A DNA stretch of 32,963 nt, taken from Roseilinea sp034431495. Its GTDB lineage: Bacteria; Chloroflexota; Anaerolineae; J036; Brachytrichaceae. The stretch is taken from assembly GCA_034431495.1 (NCBI GenBank), contig DAOUDB010000103.1, forward strand, positions 1 to 32,963, in the 5' to 3' direction. The notes beneath the pieces were generated by a model. The model was not told the DNA's origin and searched no databases. It worked only from the letters and a program-made list of their open reading frames with translations. This document shows, piece after piece, positions 7,501-15,751 of this stretch (position 1 is the first letter of the stretch; each line of letters opens with the position of its first letter). Made by a program: the position numbers and the translations under genes.

Positions 7501-10500
7501 TGATGGATACCCGCGACACTTCGGTGTCGCTGGGCACCGAGGTGAACTCGCGGTAGCCGGCGGCGTCCTCGGTCTGCGTGGTGTACCACTCGCGCTGGTA
7601 GAACGTGACGACAACCGGCTTGCCTGCCAGAGGCCGGCCCTGCTGGTCCACAGCGATGACGTTCATCGTCGCCGGCTCGTCCGTCGCACCCACGTACACT
7701 TCGGGCGAGATACCCAAGTAGTACGCGCTCTTGTGCACGATGGCTGACGCGCGCGCCGACACGCTTTGATCGTTCAGGTCGGTCACGCTGACTTCCAGCG
7801 AGAACACGGCGCTGTTCTGGCGCTGGCTGAGATCGGCCGGCAAGCGCAGCGCCAGGCGGCCGGCGGCGTCGGTCGTCCCGCTGCCATTGGCGACCTGCTC
7901 GTTGAAGCCGACACCGCGATACACAAAGTCATAGTCGCCCCACGAGTACCAGCCCTCGCCGGTGTAGCGGTCAAAGAAGTAGTCGCGCGCGTACAACGTC
8001 CATTCCACTTTGGCGTTCGACACATTGCCGCCGAAGAAGTAGCGCGCGTCGAGCGTGGCTTCGATCGTGTCGCCGGCCTGATAGTCGCTCTTGTCTGTCG
8101 TCACCGTCACTTCAAAGTCCGGCGCGCGATATGCAGCGACCTGAAAGCCGACGCTGTACGACCGACAGTTTTGATCGAGCTGCGCCGATGGGGTTGTCGC
8201 CGGCACATACACCCCGCCGCCTTTGCCGGGCGTGCCGGCATAGCCCACGGCAAAGTTTCTCAGATCCGGCACGCACACATTGATATAGTAGAAGCCGGTG
8301 GCAGCGTTGTTGTCGAGCGCAAACGCGCCGGTGAATGCGCCATAGTCATCCAGGCGCGCCGTCGCGCTGAACACCTGTTGTCCCTGATCGTTGTTGATGG
8401 TGTAGTTCACCGCGTTCAAATCCTCGATCAGGCTGTAGGGGCGAGCACTCGTTTGCCCATACGCACGCGCGTCTTCATCGGCGCGGGCGATGCCTTTGAA
8501 ATACACCATCTGGCCGGGGCGGTAGATCGGGCGGTCGGTGTACAGGTATACATTGAACGGGTCGCCGCCATACCGGCTGTTCAGATTGAAATCCCACGGC
8601 GCAATGCCGCGATCCCAGCTGTTGTAGCCGATGCTGAACACTGCCTGGCCCGGCTCGCCGATTACGGCGTAAAATGCCTCGTATAGCGGCATGGGCCGGT
8701 CGTAGCGCGCGAGCGCCCGGCCGTCGGGGTCAGTCTGTGTGGTTGCAAGTTCTGTGAAGGCCCGATCATAGAAGGTCACCGGCGCGCCGGCCAGCGGCTG
8801 GCCGCTATTCAAATCGGTCACCCATGCCAATGCCTCATACTCGCCCTGCTTCAAGGTGACATGCTGATTGGTCACCACCAGCACATGGCGTTCGGGCCGG
8901 TAATCGCGCGAGCGAGCAGCCGGCTCTGGCGCGCTTAAGGTCAGCAGATATATCCCCGGCGTGAGGGATTGGCCCTTCTCCGGCAGATCGATTTCATACA
9001 GGAAGGTGGTGTCCAACTCGCGCTGCGCGCGCGCAGACCAGGCGCGCACTCCCTGGCCGGGAGCAGGCTTGAAATCACGCAGATTCTGCCACGCATACGG
9101 GCTGCCAGTCAGTAGATAGAACTCGCGCAGCGACAGGCGGGCCAGCTCGAAGTCGAGCCGGGTGATGTTGCGATAAGCGGCAAACAGGCGTGTGGGCTGG
9201 CCGGCGCTGTAGGTGCCGATCTGATTGTCGGTGCGCAGCGCCGCATATGGCGACAACGCGGCAGTCGTGAAGCGCACCACCGTGTCGCGCCCGATCTGCA
9301 CGCCGTATTTGTCGGCGATGGCGCCGCCGATCGTCACGCGATAGGCTGTGGACGGCTTGAAATCAACGTTGAGGTAAAAGCGTTTCTCGAACGGGTCATA
9401 GTAGGTGTACACGCGCGTCAGCGAAACCGGCGGATCGAACGTCAGGTTGGGCAAAATCGTTTCCGGCAGCACCGGCGCGCTGAAGCGGATGTTGAAGCCG
9501 GCCGTGGACTCTGCCTGATCGGCGCCATCGGCAGGGATGGTGGCCGCCACAGCGGGCATCTCGATGCTGCGAAAAGTAAACGCAGCCGGCGCGCGCAACG
9601 CCGCGTCGCCCAGGGCTGCGCGGGCCGCGCCGGCGATCGTCACGCGATAGTTCACGCCGCGCTGATAATCCTCACCCGGCACGAAGGCCATCACCTCGCC
9701 GGCCGGCGCAATGCCCTGCGGCATCACGCCCACCATCGCCGGCTCATCCTGCCCGCGATAGCCCGTGTTGGCCGGCGCTTCCACCACTTCATCCGCCCAG
9801 CGAAACGTCCCCTGCACCGGCGGATCGATGCTGAAAGCTGCTTCGGCAGAGGCGCGATCCATCTTCTGGCTGAAGGTGATGCTGATGGGCCGGCGCAGGT
9901 CCACATCCGCGCTGCCGTTGGATGGCTCGAACGATTTGACCACTGGCGCAGCCACGCTGAACGACCAGGCATAGTCTTCCTGCAACAGCGCGCCGGTGGT
10001 GTCTTGAAGACCTGCCGCAACACGGCCCACATACGTCACGCCGGCAGCCAGCGGTCTGGAGGGGCGGAACACGTAGATGCTGGTGTTCAGCCATTCGCCG
10101 GCGCCTTCGATGGCCGGCTCGAATGACACCGGCCCCGGCAAAGATGCCTGCTGCTCCAGGCCGGTCAGCGGCACAACCGGGCGATTGAACAGCACAGTGA
10201 TCAGACTGTCGGCGCTCACATCATTGGCGCCATCGGCAGGGATGGTTTGCACCACGGCCAGATAGCCGATCGTGCTGACCTGAAACTGGGTCGGGCGGGC
10301 CAGCGGCAGGCCACGCGCGCTTTTGGCCGTGTCTTTCAGGCTGACGCGGTAACGCGCGGCGCGCTCCCATCCCTGGGCCGGCCTGAACGCTACCACGTTG
10401 TCACGTTGCCAATCGAATGCGCCGGCCACAGGGGCGTCGCCGGCCTCGACACTCAACGCTTGCTCCACCGAGGCGCGGTCCATTGCCTGGTCGAAGGTCA

Positions 10501-10756
10501 GGACAATCGGCTGGTCAACTGCCATCTCTTCGCCCTGCGCCGGCTGGCGGTCAACGACCACCGGACTGCCAGGCGGACGCGGCGTGGGAGTTGGGCCGGG
10601 CGTTGATGTTGCCTCGACAGGTTGGGCCGGTCGCTCTGTCTGCGTGGCCGGCGCCACAGGCGATGGCTGTTGGGGCGCTTCCTGGCAGGCGCTCAACACC
10701 ATCGCAGCAAGCACAATCAGTGTCACGAATTTCTGGTAGACACGCTTTTGCAACAT
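4595..10756 (-). CDS. Alpha-2-macroglobulin family lipoprotein lacking the thioester (YfaS-like)
   Basis: This 2053-residue lipoprotein has a signal ending in LSAC with lipidated Cys24, so it should be anchored outside the cytoplasmic membrane. Residues ~65-500 carry about four SbsA/Big_5-type Ig-like domains (each near a PADGA...TFDQAMD-like segment). The macroglobulin part follows: TDRPIYRPGQ near 742, the WEGVITTDANG segment of the A2M domain near 1361, an alpha-toroid TED-like domain about 1560-1860, and a C-terminal MG domain ending ...YFPETFGRSDGARF. At the thioester site the usual YPYGC-x-EQ reads YPYEDAET, so the Cys is Asp1578 and the Gln is Thr1581. It therefore cannot form a covalent trap. 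The family is thought to guard against proteases. The start is ATG at 10756, with GGGAG six bases upstream. No pbpC-like partner gene is nearby. Confidence 0.93.
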   Translation of the reverse strand: MLQKRVYQKFVTLIVLAAMVLSACQEAPQQPSPVAPATQTERPAQPVEATSTPGPTPTPRPPGSPVVVDRQPAQGEEMAVDQPIVLTFDQAMDRASVEQALSVEAGDAPVAGAFDWQRDNVVAFRPAQGWERAARYRVSLKDTAKSARGLPLARPTQFQVSTIGYLAVVQTIPADGANDVSADSLITVLFNRPVVPLTGLEQQASLPGPVSFEPAIEGAGEWLNTSIYVFRPSRPLAAGVTYVGRVAAGLQDTTGALLQEDYAWSFSVAAPVVKSFEPSNGSADVDLRRPISITFSQKMDRASAEAAFSIDPPVQGTFRWADEVVEAPANTGYRGQDEPAMVGVMPQGIAPAGEVMAFVPGEDYQRGVNYRVTIAGAARAALGDAALRAPAAFTFRSIEMPAVAATIPADGADQAESTAGFNIRFSAPVLPETILPNLTFDPPVSLTRVYTYYDPFEKRFYLNVDFKPSTAYRVTIGGAIADKYGVQIGRDTVVRFTTAALSPYAALRTDNQIGTYSAGQPTRLFAAYRNITRLDFELARLSLREFYLLTGSPYAWQNLRDFKPAPGQGVRAWSARAQRELDTTFLYEIDLPEKGQSLTPGIYLLTLSAPEPAARSRDYRPERHVLVVTNQHVTLKQGEYEALAWVTDLNSGQPLAGAPVTFYDRAFTELATTQTDPDGRALARYDRPMPLYEAFYAVIGEPGQAVFSIGYNSWDRGIAPWDFNLNSRYGGDPFNVYLYTDRPIYRPGQMVYFKGIARADEDARAYGQTSARPYSLIEDLNAVNYTINNDQGQQVFSATARLDDYGAFTGAFALDNNAATGFYYINVCVPDLRNFAVGYAGTPGKGGGVYVPATTPSAQLDQNCRSYSVGFQVAAYRAPDFEVTVTTDKSDYQAGDTIEATLDARYFFGGNVSNAKVEWTLYARDYFFDRYTGEGWYSWGDYDFVYRGVGFNEQVANGSGTTDAAGRLALRLPADLSQRQNSAVFSLEVSVTDLNDQSVSARASAIVHKSAYYLGISPEVYVGATDEPATMNVIAVDQQGRPLAGKPVVVTFYQREWYTTQTEDAAGYREFTSVPSDTEVSRVSITTGPDGKAMAVFTPTLGGEYYIKASGADEGNLKGPVASTSFYVSAQGAYVSWRVANNDRIELRTDKQDYKVGETIRLLVPSPFSGTVYALVTVERGRFLSTRVVTLQSNSAIIEVPVESTFAPNAYLSVLLVKGVDESNDLPAYRLGYAGITVDPGEFRLNVEIKTDKTTYKPRDTVTYDIRVTDAAGRPAQAQVSLAVVDKAVLSLADPNSAPIEQAFYGARGLGIRTADSLSVNVDRITARIVAETGKGGGGGGLAGALEGLFVRQNFKDTAAWEGVITTDANGAARVQVTLPDNLTTWVADARAVTRDTQVGQARQEILSTKPLLVRPVTPRFFVVGDSVTLGAVVNNNTDNAISAEVSLAARGVRIDTPASATVNVPAKGSARVDWTVTVEDAPSAELTFTARGGGLEDSSKPGLATAPNQGIPILRYVAPETVATAGDVSEPGRKLEVIALPARLDTGRGSLDIEVNPSLAAVIHNTLDRLREYPYEDAETTASRLLVSLALGEDAAADVARYMQRLLGSQRNDGGWGWWVTDGSNANITAYVLLALARAQQAGYAVDVNMTTRAREFLTNALIEPNWIRDAGVANQQAFMLYALTEAGVEDSGRLGALYENREKLGHYGKALLAMSLDIVQPGDARIQTLLSDIANAAIAGATGVFWQEARYDFFSFDSTTRSTAIVLLALARLDPNSALTTNAVRWLMTARKGSAWETNQENAWAVMALTTWREAVGDAAPAYTWRVLLNDASVLNGAASPDNAARSESLSVPVAQLARNQGNDLVFERGAGTGRLYYTARLRVFLPAGEVKALNRGIVIARKYELAECQPKPGQPCPAITGAAIGQNVRVRLTLVAPTDLYFVKVTDPLPGGAEAIDTSLKTSQQVASETEMPFFGGRGGWGWWWFSHTELRDDHAALFASYLPAGTYEYTYLIRPSIAGEFQVMPAHVEQTYFPETFGRSDGARFTVSK

Positions 10757-10843
10757 GATCTTCTCCCTTTTTACCTGCCGCGCTGTAATAACTTGAGGAC
10801 GACGCGCGCAAGACGTTGGTTGCCGACAACGCCCTGCACTGCT

Positions 10844-10871
10844 TTGCATTTTGCGCTGCCCGCTTTAAGAT
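10844..10871 (+). promoter_or_regulatory. Possible promoter for miaA
   Basis: TTGCAT (10844-10849) and TAAGAT (10866-10871) are separated by 16 bp. Transcription would begin around 10878, only a few bases before the miaA start codon, implying a nearly leaderless message. The boxes are only moderate matches to consensus. Confidence 0.35.
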
Positions 10872-10880
10872 TGCATTCAG

Positions 10881-11786
10881 ATGCGCTCCGAACTGATCGT
10901 CATTATCGGCCCGACCGCCGTGGGCAAGTCTGCTCGCGCCATGACGCTGGCGGCTGAAGTTGGCGGTGAAATCATCTCTGCTGACTCGCGCCACATTTAC
11001 CGGCGCATGGACATCGGCACGAATAAGCCGACGCGCATGGATTGCTCCATTGTGCCACATCACCTGATCGACCTGCGCGAGCCACAGCAATCTTTCTCGC
11101 TGAGCGAGTATGTGCGGTTGGCGCGCGCAGCCATTGCAGACGTTCGCGCGCGTGGCAAGGTTCCCCTGCTGGTGGGCGGAACCGGCCAATATGTGCGGGC
11201 GTTGCTGGAAGGCTGGCGCGTGCCCGAAGTGCCCCCCCGCGAGGACATCCGCCGCCGCTGGCAGGCATTCATGGCGCTGCACGGACAGGACGCTCTGCGC
11301 CGCGAACTCGAAGCCCGCGACCCGGCCGCGCTGACGACAATCGACCCACGCAACGTGCGCCGTGTCATCCGCGCCCTGGAGGTGATGGAGATAACCGGCG
11401 CGCGCTGGAGCGAGCTGCAGCGCCGCGAGCCGCCCGACCTGCGCGGTGTCAGCATCCTGTATATCAACCTGCCCAGGCCGGCGCTCTATGCCCGCGCCGA
11501 TGCCCGCTTGCGCGACATGATCGAACAGGGCTGGCTGGATGAGACACGCGCGCTGTTGGACTACCTGGGCAGGCAGGGCATCGATCCCGACGCTGCGCTG
11601 AAGTTGCCGGCCATGTCGGCGCTGGGCTATCGTCAGATGATCGCGGTGGCGCGCGGCCAGATGACGTTAGAAGAGGCCATCGCCGCCATCCAGCGCGACA
11701 CCCGCCGGTTCATCCGCGCGCAGGACACCTGGTTCCGCGCCATCGTAACGAGCGCAGCCACGCAAGCGGCGCAAGTAACGCAGTAA
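10881..11786 (+). CDS. miaA: tRNA dimethylallyltransferase MiaA
   Basis: MiaA transfers a dimethylallyl group to N6 of A37 in tRNAs that read UNN codons, the first step towards ms2i6A. The 301-residue length is typical. Motifs seen are the P-loop GPTAVGKS (10-17), SADSRHIYRRMDIGT with the catalytic-region Asp35, VGGTGQYV for the prenyl-diphosphate pocket, and RNVRRVIRALE in the tRNA-binding insert. The usual Gln in SADSRQIY is His38 here, a mild variation. The gene diverges from the macroglobulin lipoprotein across about 125 bp and converges on selB. It has no clear ribosome-binding site, in keeping with the short leader predicted by the promoter-like boxes just upstream. No mutL or hfq neighbour is present. 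Confidence 0.96.
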   Translation: MRSELIVIIGPTAVGKSARAMTLAAEVGGEIISADSRHIYRRMDIGTNKPTRMDCSIVPHHLIDLREPQQSFSLSEYVRLARAAIADVRARGKVPLLVGGTGQYVRALLEGWRVPEVPPREDIRRRWQAFMALHGQDALRRELEARDPAALTTIDPRNVRRVIRALEVMEITGARWSELQRREPPDLRGVSILYINLPRPALYARADARLRDMIEQGWLDETRALLDYLGRQGIDPDAALKLPAMSALGYRQMIAVARGQMTLEEAIAAIQRDTRRFIRAQDTWFRAIVTSAATQAAQVTQ

Positions 11787-11811
11787 GGGCGAACGGCAGT
11801 TTACCCGTCCG

Positions 11812-11865
11812 TCTTTAGCGCACGTCTTTAAGCGCACGCTTTTAGCGCACGCTTCTAGCGCAGCG
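11812..11865. repeat. Four-unit 13/14-bp tandem repeat between miaA and selB
   Basis: Four near-copies of TCTTTAGCGCACG run head to tail (starts 11812, 11825, 11839 and 11852), differing by single-base slips. The last copy includes the TAG stop and final codons of selB, so the array has grown into the end of that gene. It fills most of the convergent miaA-selB gap. Confidence 0.75.
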
Positions 11866-13831
11866 TCCGTGCATCGCCTTCGCGCCGGGTGACGCCGATC
11901 TGGTCGAGATGTTCGAGTAGCGCCAGCGCATACTTGCGTGTGGCGCCCAGGGCGTCGCGCAGGCCGGCCACTGTGACCTGCCCATCGCGTTGGATGATGT
12001 GTTTGACCTGCTCAACGGCCTGCTCGTAAGTCTCGCGCAGCAGCGCCACATCAGGGCTGACCTGTATCAGCACCCGGCGGCGCAGGAGAACATCGAAGAC
12101 GGCTTCGCCCAGCGCCGCCCGGCATTCCTTCACAGACGGCGTGTTCCAGGGATCGCTCCTCATTTGAGCCAGCAACGCATCCACCGCGCGCTGCTGATCG
12201 GGCGTGAAGCGAATCTCGAATTCCGGCAGTCGCACCGTGTCGCCCTCGTCTACCAGCGCGCGCCCAGCAGTTGCAACGGCCAGCGCAGCGTTGAAATCGC
12301 GCGGCGACAGTTGAAGCTTGCTGCGCAACGATTCGCGCGGGATGCCGGCGGCCAGTGGCTGCGCTGCATGATGGGCGCGTGCGTGCTGCACTGCCGCAGC
12401 GATGACACGCTGCCAGACAGTCGTCAGCGCGATCACCTCGCCGGCTGTGCGCGCCGCATTTGCTGCGATCAGCTCATCCCAGGCTGTCGCGAATGCTTCT
12501 GGCGCAAGACCGGATTGTTGCGCTGCTTCGGCGCGGGTGGCAAATCTCAGTTGTGCCAGCGCGCTCTCAAGCCGCTGGGCCGGCCCGCCGTATAACCGCG
12601 CGTTCAGGCGAGCCAGCACATCGGGGTCGGCGTGGCCGGCTCGCCGGCGATGCCGACCGGCCGGGTGCGGATCGACAATTGTGCCTCCTCCCAGTGTGAT
12701 CGATGGCGAAGGCAAGCGAAGGATGAACCGGTCGCCCGCCGCAACTGCCACCGGCGCAGCGAGTTCAAACTGCGCCCAGCCTGTTGTGCCCGGGGCCAGT
12801 TCATTGCCTTCGAGCAGCCGGACACGCGCCACGCGCTCGCTCGTGCCGCAGAATAGTTTGACCTCGCCGTTGTGCTTTAGCGCAAAAGGCCGGCGCATGG
12901 CCGAAACCTGCCGGCCTGTTTCTTCGCCCAGCATCTCGATCTGCGCGTCGAGCCGTGTGGCAGGCTGAAGCCACCCCGGCGACGCCACCACATCGCCCCG
13001 CGCCAGGTCGGCGACATCCACCCCGGCCAGGTTGACGGCAACGCGACTGCCGGGCAAGGCCACCTGGAGCTGATGTTTGTGCGTTTGCAGCCCGCGCACG
13101 CGCGCACGATGTTGCCCGGGCAATATCTCCACGTCGTCGCCAACCGCCAGATGCCCGCCGATCAGCGTGCCGGTGACCACGGTGCCAAAGCCGGCCATGC
13201 TGAACACGCGATCGACCGGCAGGCGGGCTTGGCCGGTATCTTGACGGCGGGCCGAATCTTGCAACACGCGCCGCAATGCGGCCAACAGGTCATCCAGACC
13301 CAGGCCGGCGCGGGCGCTGACCGGCACGATGGGCGCGCCGGCGAAACGGGTGCGGTTCAACAGCCCGGCCACATCTGCGCGCAACAGCGCGATCCATTCG
13401 TCGGTGGGGGCAGGCAGCAGATCGACTTTGGTGAGGGCCACCACCGCAGCCGGGGCGCGCAGCAGATCGAGGATTGCCAGATGCTCGTAGGTCTGCGGCA
13501 TCGGTCCTTCGTCGGCGGCGATGACGATCAGCGCGGCGTCGATGCCGCCCACGCCGGCCAACATGTTTTCGATGAAGTCGATGTGGCCGGGCACGTCGAC
13601 CAGCCCGACACTTTGGGCTTCGGCTGTGCCGCCGGTTGCGTCAGCCGGCGGAAGATCGAACCAGGCAAAGCCCAGGTCGATGGTCATCTGGCGGGCCTGT
13701 TCTTCGCGCAGGCGGTCGGGGTCGATGCCGGTGAGCGCGCGCACCAGCGTTGATTTGCCGTGATCGACATGGCCGGCGGTGGCGACCACGCGCGCAACAA
13801 AGCGGCCGGATTGCGGCTGAGATCGAGACAT
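11855..13831 (-). CDS. selB: Selenocysteine-specific elongation factor SelB
   Basis: SelB is the EF-Tu-like GTPase that brings Sec-tRNA to UGA codons marked by a SECIS hairpin. Residues 20-27 are the G1 motif GHVDHGKS, 79-83 the G3 motif DVPGH and 134-137 the TKVD base-recognition motif. EF-Tu-like domains 2 and 3 follow, and the C-terminal third is a run of winged helices ending with LRDALGATRKYALALLEHLDQ, which is characteristic of SelB domain 4. The 658-residue length is usual. The ATG overlaps the TAA of the upstream coiled-coil gene (TAATG), so translation is probably coupled. selA, selC and selD are not in the window. The protein indicates that the organism uses, or used, selenocysteine. 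Confidence 0.93.
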   Translation of the reverse strand: MSRSQPQSGRFVARVVATAGHVDHGKSTLVRALTGIDPDRLREEQARQMTIDLGFAWFDLPPADATGGTAEAQSVGLVDVPGHIDFIENMLAGVGGIDAALIVIAADEGPMPQTYEHLAILDLLRAPAAVVALTKVDLLPAPTDEWIALLRADVAGLLNRTRFAGAPIVPVSARAGLGLDDLLAALRRVLQDSARRQDTGQARLPVDRVFSMAGFGTVVTGTLIGGHLAVGDDVEILPGQHRARVRGLQTHKHQLQVALPGSRVAVNLAGVDVADLARGDVVASPGWLQPATRLDAQIEMLGEETGRQVSAMRRPFALKHNGEVKLFCGTSERVARVRLLEGNELAPGTTGWAQFELAAPVAVAAGDRFILRLPSPSITLGGGTIVDPHPAGRHRRRAGHADPDVLARLNARLYGGPAQRLESALAQLRFATRAEAAQQSGLAPEAFATAWDELIAANAARTAGEVIALTTVWQRVIAAAVQHARAHHAAQPLAAGIPRESLRSKLQLSPRDFNAALAVATAGRALVDEGDTVRLPEFEIRFTPDQQRAVDALLAQMRSDPWNTPSVKECRAALGEAVFDVLLRRRVLIQVSPDVALLRETYEQAVEQVKHIIQRDGQVTVAGLRDALGATRKYALALLEHLDQIGVTRREGDARTLR

Positions 13832-15168
13832 TACGAGATCAAATCTTGATCCAGATCGTCACGGCCATCGCCGGAGGCGTTGCCATCCGCTTCATCATGG
13901 GCGGCCCCGTTCGGGGGAATGCCGCCGGCGGCTTCGGCGTCGGCCTGGGTCTTCAACTTGCGACGCTGCCGCCGCGACAGATTGACTTCGGACGGCAGAT
14001 TCAGCCGGGCTTTTTCCAGCATCTGATTGGCCTGAGACAGCCACTCACGGCCGGCGGCAGCATAGGACTTGCTGAAAGCTTCGAGGATGTCGTACAGCGG
14101 CAGAATCTGCGGCTGGTACTTTGGCAGCTCTTCTTCGAGCGCGTTGAGTCGCGGCTCGTAATCGGCGATGCGTCGATCGCGATCGTGCCACTTTTCTTCC
14201 TGTGACACGGTGAATGCTTTCCAGTTCTTGTCCATCACATCGCGGAACTCGTCGGCCTGGCGCTTGGCGCGCGCTTCGTTGTCGCGCTGGATTTCGATCA
14301 CCTCATTCAGCCGCACCTCGAAGCGTTCGAGAGCGGCTGGAATCTCGTTGAGCGCGCGGCGCACCTCCTCGCGCATCTGCACGAAGCCGGTAATCTGCGC
14401 CGCCACAGCATCAGCCCGCTCTTTGAGCCGCTCGACAATTTCAGCGTACTCGGCGAATTGGCGCTCGCGGCGGATGTCGGCCACACGCTGCGCTTCGATC
14501 ACCTGACTCTGGGCCTCCAAAATGCGGGCGGCTTCTTCCAGTTCTGTTTGTTTGCGGCGGATCGCTTCGTCGAGCAGCAGCAACTGGGGCGGGAACTGCT
14601 CGATACGCTTTCGGATGTCGGGCAGTTCCTGTTCAAGGGCTACGATGCGCTTGTTGTCCTGCCGGCGCTGCTCTTCGAGGTAAGAAATAGAGGCGGCGGG
14701 AATGTCGAGCCGGCGTTCGATGTCGAGCACGGTCGATTGCGCGCGGCTGATGGCCTCATTCAGGCGGGCGTCTTCCTGCTTCAATGCCTCGAACTCATCG
14801 GCGTAGCGAGCATAGGGTTTGATCTCGCGCTTCTGCTCGTTCAACTGACGCACCAGCGCCTCGATCTCGATCTGCCGGATGCGGGCCGACTCGCGCTCGG
14901 ACTTGGAGCGCTGATCCTCAATCCGCTCGATCATCTGGCCAAACTCGGCGCGCACCTGCTCGACCACTGAGGTCCAGCCCATGGACTTCTGAACCTGTTG
15001 TTTCAAGTCATTGAGTTGTGACTCGACCGCCTGGGCATACCGGGCGCGAAGTTCGTTTTCGCGCGCCAGCGCGTCCACTCTTTCCTGCAACTGAATAATC
15101 TGAGCGCGGTCTTTGCGCCGCTCTTCATCCACAAATTGAATCAGGGTTGCAAGTTGGTTGATATCCAT
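13831..15168 (-). CDS. Coiled-coil protein of unknown function, upstream of and overlapping selB
   Basis: A 445-residue soluble protein made almost entirely of charged heptad-rich helix, from about residue 5 to 385, with repeated Glu/Arg/Gln-rich stretches such as RIRQIEIEALVRQL. No signal peptide, membrane segment or catalytic motif is visible. The C-terminal ~50 residues pass through a basic RRQRRK patch into an acidic Asp/Gly-rich tail. I do not recognise a family. It resembles structural or scaffold coiled coils. ATG at 15168 is preferred over a TTG at 15192, since MDINQLATLIQF begins the helical region; neither has a strong ribosome site. The stop overlaps the selB start, the closest hint of a functional link. 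Confidence 0.8.
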   Translation of the reverse strand: MDINQLATLIQFVDEERRKDRAQIIQLQERVDALARENELRARYAQAVESQLNDLKQQVQKSMGWTSVVEQVRAEFGQMIERIEDQRSKSERESARIRQIEIEALVRQLNEQKREIKPYARYADEFEALKQEDARLNEAISRAQSTVLDIERRLDIPAASISYLEEQRRQDNKRIVALEQELPDIRKRIEQFPPQLLLLDEAIRRKQTELEEAARILEAQSQVIEAQRVADIRRERQFAEYAEIVERLKERADAVAAQITGFVQMREEVRRALNEIPAALERFEVRLNEVIEIQRDNEARAKRQADEFRDVMDKNWKAFTVSQEEKWHDRDRRIADYEPRLNALEEELPKYQPQILPLYDILEAFSKSYAAAGREWLSQANQMLEKARLNLPSEVNLSRRQRRKLKTQADAEAAGGIPPNGAAHDEADGNASGDGRDDLDQDLIS

Positions 15169-15197
15169 AGTCAGAAGCCACGGTCGCGACAACAGTC

Positions 15198-15226
15198 ACG
15201 ATAAAGAAGCATGAGCCACACGCCAA
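15198..15226 (-). promoter_or_regulatory. Possible promoter for the coiled-coil/selB operon
   Basis: On the minus strand TTGGCG (15226-15221) and TATCGT (15203-15198) are separated by 17 bp, each matching four of six consensus positions. Initiation would fall about 20-25 bp before the chosen ATG at 15168. Confidence 0.35.
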
Positions 15227-15276
15227 AAGTCAGCCTATCGGTGCCGAAATCCGGCGCTACCGGCCAATAAACGATA

Positions 15277-15298
15277 CCATAAACCATAAACCCATAAA
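15277..15298. repeat. Three copies of CCATAAA
   Basis: CCATAAA occurs at 15277-15283, 15284-15290 and 15292-15298, the last after one extra C. It lies in the divergent gap between the coiled-coil gene and rpsU, immediately before the rpsU promoter. Confidence 0.7.
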
Positions 15299-15306
15299 CC
15301 GAGTGA

Positions 15307-15334
15307 TTGACACAACCAGCCGATTCCGTATAAT
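15307..15334 (+). promoter_or_regulatory. Consensus sigma-70-type promoter for rpsU
   Basis: A perfect -35 box TTGACA (15307-15312) and perfect -10 box TATAAT (15329-15334) are 16 bp apart. The predicted start near 15341 gives an ~85-base leader to rpsU. Both boxes match consensus exactly, as expected for a highly expressed ribosomal protein gene. Confidence 0.85.
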
Positions 15335-15425
15335 CAGCCCTGCTCGTTATTCGATGGAAACCACGCGGGACGACAGGTCCGGCCGAGCCAGCGGATAACA
15401 ATCGCGCAAAAAAGAAGGTGAGACT

Positions 15426-15632
15426 GTGACGCGCGTGACCGTCGATGAAGATGAGACCTTTGAGTCTGCGCTGAGGCGCTTCAACAAAATGGTGCAGGGC
15501 GACCGGGTGCTGTCTGAGGTGCGTCGTCGGCGTTTCTACGAGAAGCCCAGCATTGTGGACAAGCGCAAGCGCGCTGCCAAGCTGCGCAAGAGCCGCCGGC
15601 AGACATCGCGACTGCTCCAAAACGAAATGTGA
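15426..15632 (+). CDS. rpsU: 30S ribosomal protein S21
   Basis: S21 is a small basic protein of the 30S platform that helps place the Shine-Dalgarno/anti-Shine-Dalgarno duplex during initiation. The 68-residue sequence shows the family core ESALRRFNKMV, then VLSEVRRRRFYEKPS and a Lys/Arg-rich tail. The start is a GTG at 15426 with AAGGTGAG just upstream; a second in-frame GTG nine bases later is possible. The gene has a perfect promoter upstream and an intrinsic terminator about 40 bp downstream, so it can be made on its own short message, with yqeY and later genes reached by readthrough or a second promoter. Confidence 0.97.
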   Translation: MTRVTVDEDETFESALRRFNKMVQGDRVLSEVRRRRFYEKPSIVDKRKRAAKLRKSRRQTSRLLQNEM

Positions 15633-15670
15633 TTGCCGCTGGGAATCTCGACGAGCATCGTAATACAATA

Positions 15671-15701
15671 CGAGCGGGCAACAGCCCGCTCGTTTGTTTT
15701 T
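15671..15701 (+). terminator. Intrinsic terminator after rpsU
   Basis: A 9-bp perfect GC-rich stem, CGAGCGGGC (15671-15679) with GCCCGCTCG (15684-15692), closes an AACA loop and is followed at once by TTTGTTTTT. This is a textbook Rho-independent terminator sitting between rpsU and yqeY, so it probably attenuates the operon. Confidence 0.9.
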
Positions 15702-15751
15702 CGCACGGGAAAGTTTGCCCGCCGAAATAGCAAGGAGTACAGAAAACCGGC

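Noticed and set aside
5633..8686. Long plus-strand open frames opposite the macroglobulin gene
   Set aside because: The real gene on the minus strand has a ribosome site, a lipobox and recognisable domains across this interval; the opposite frames have antisense-like composition.
15210..15269. 19-codon plus-strand frame starting at ATG 15210
   Set aside because: Too short, without a clear ribosome site or conservation evidence, and it lies upstream of the rpsU promoter.
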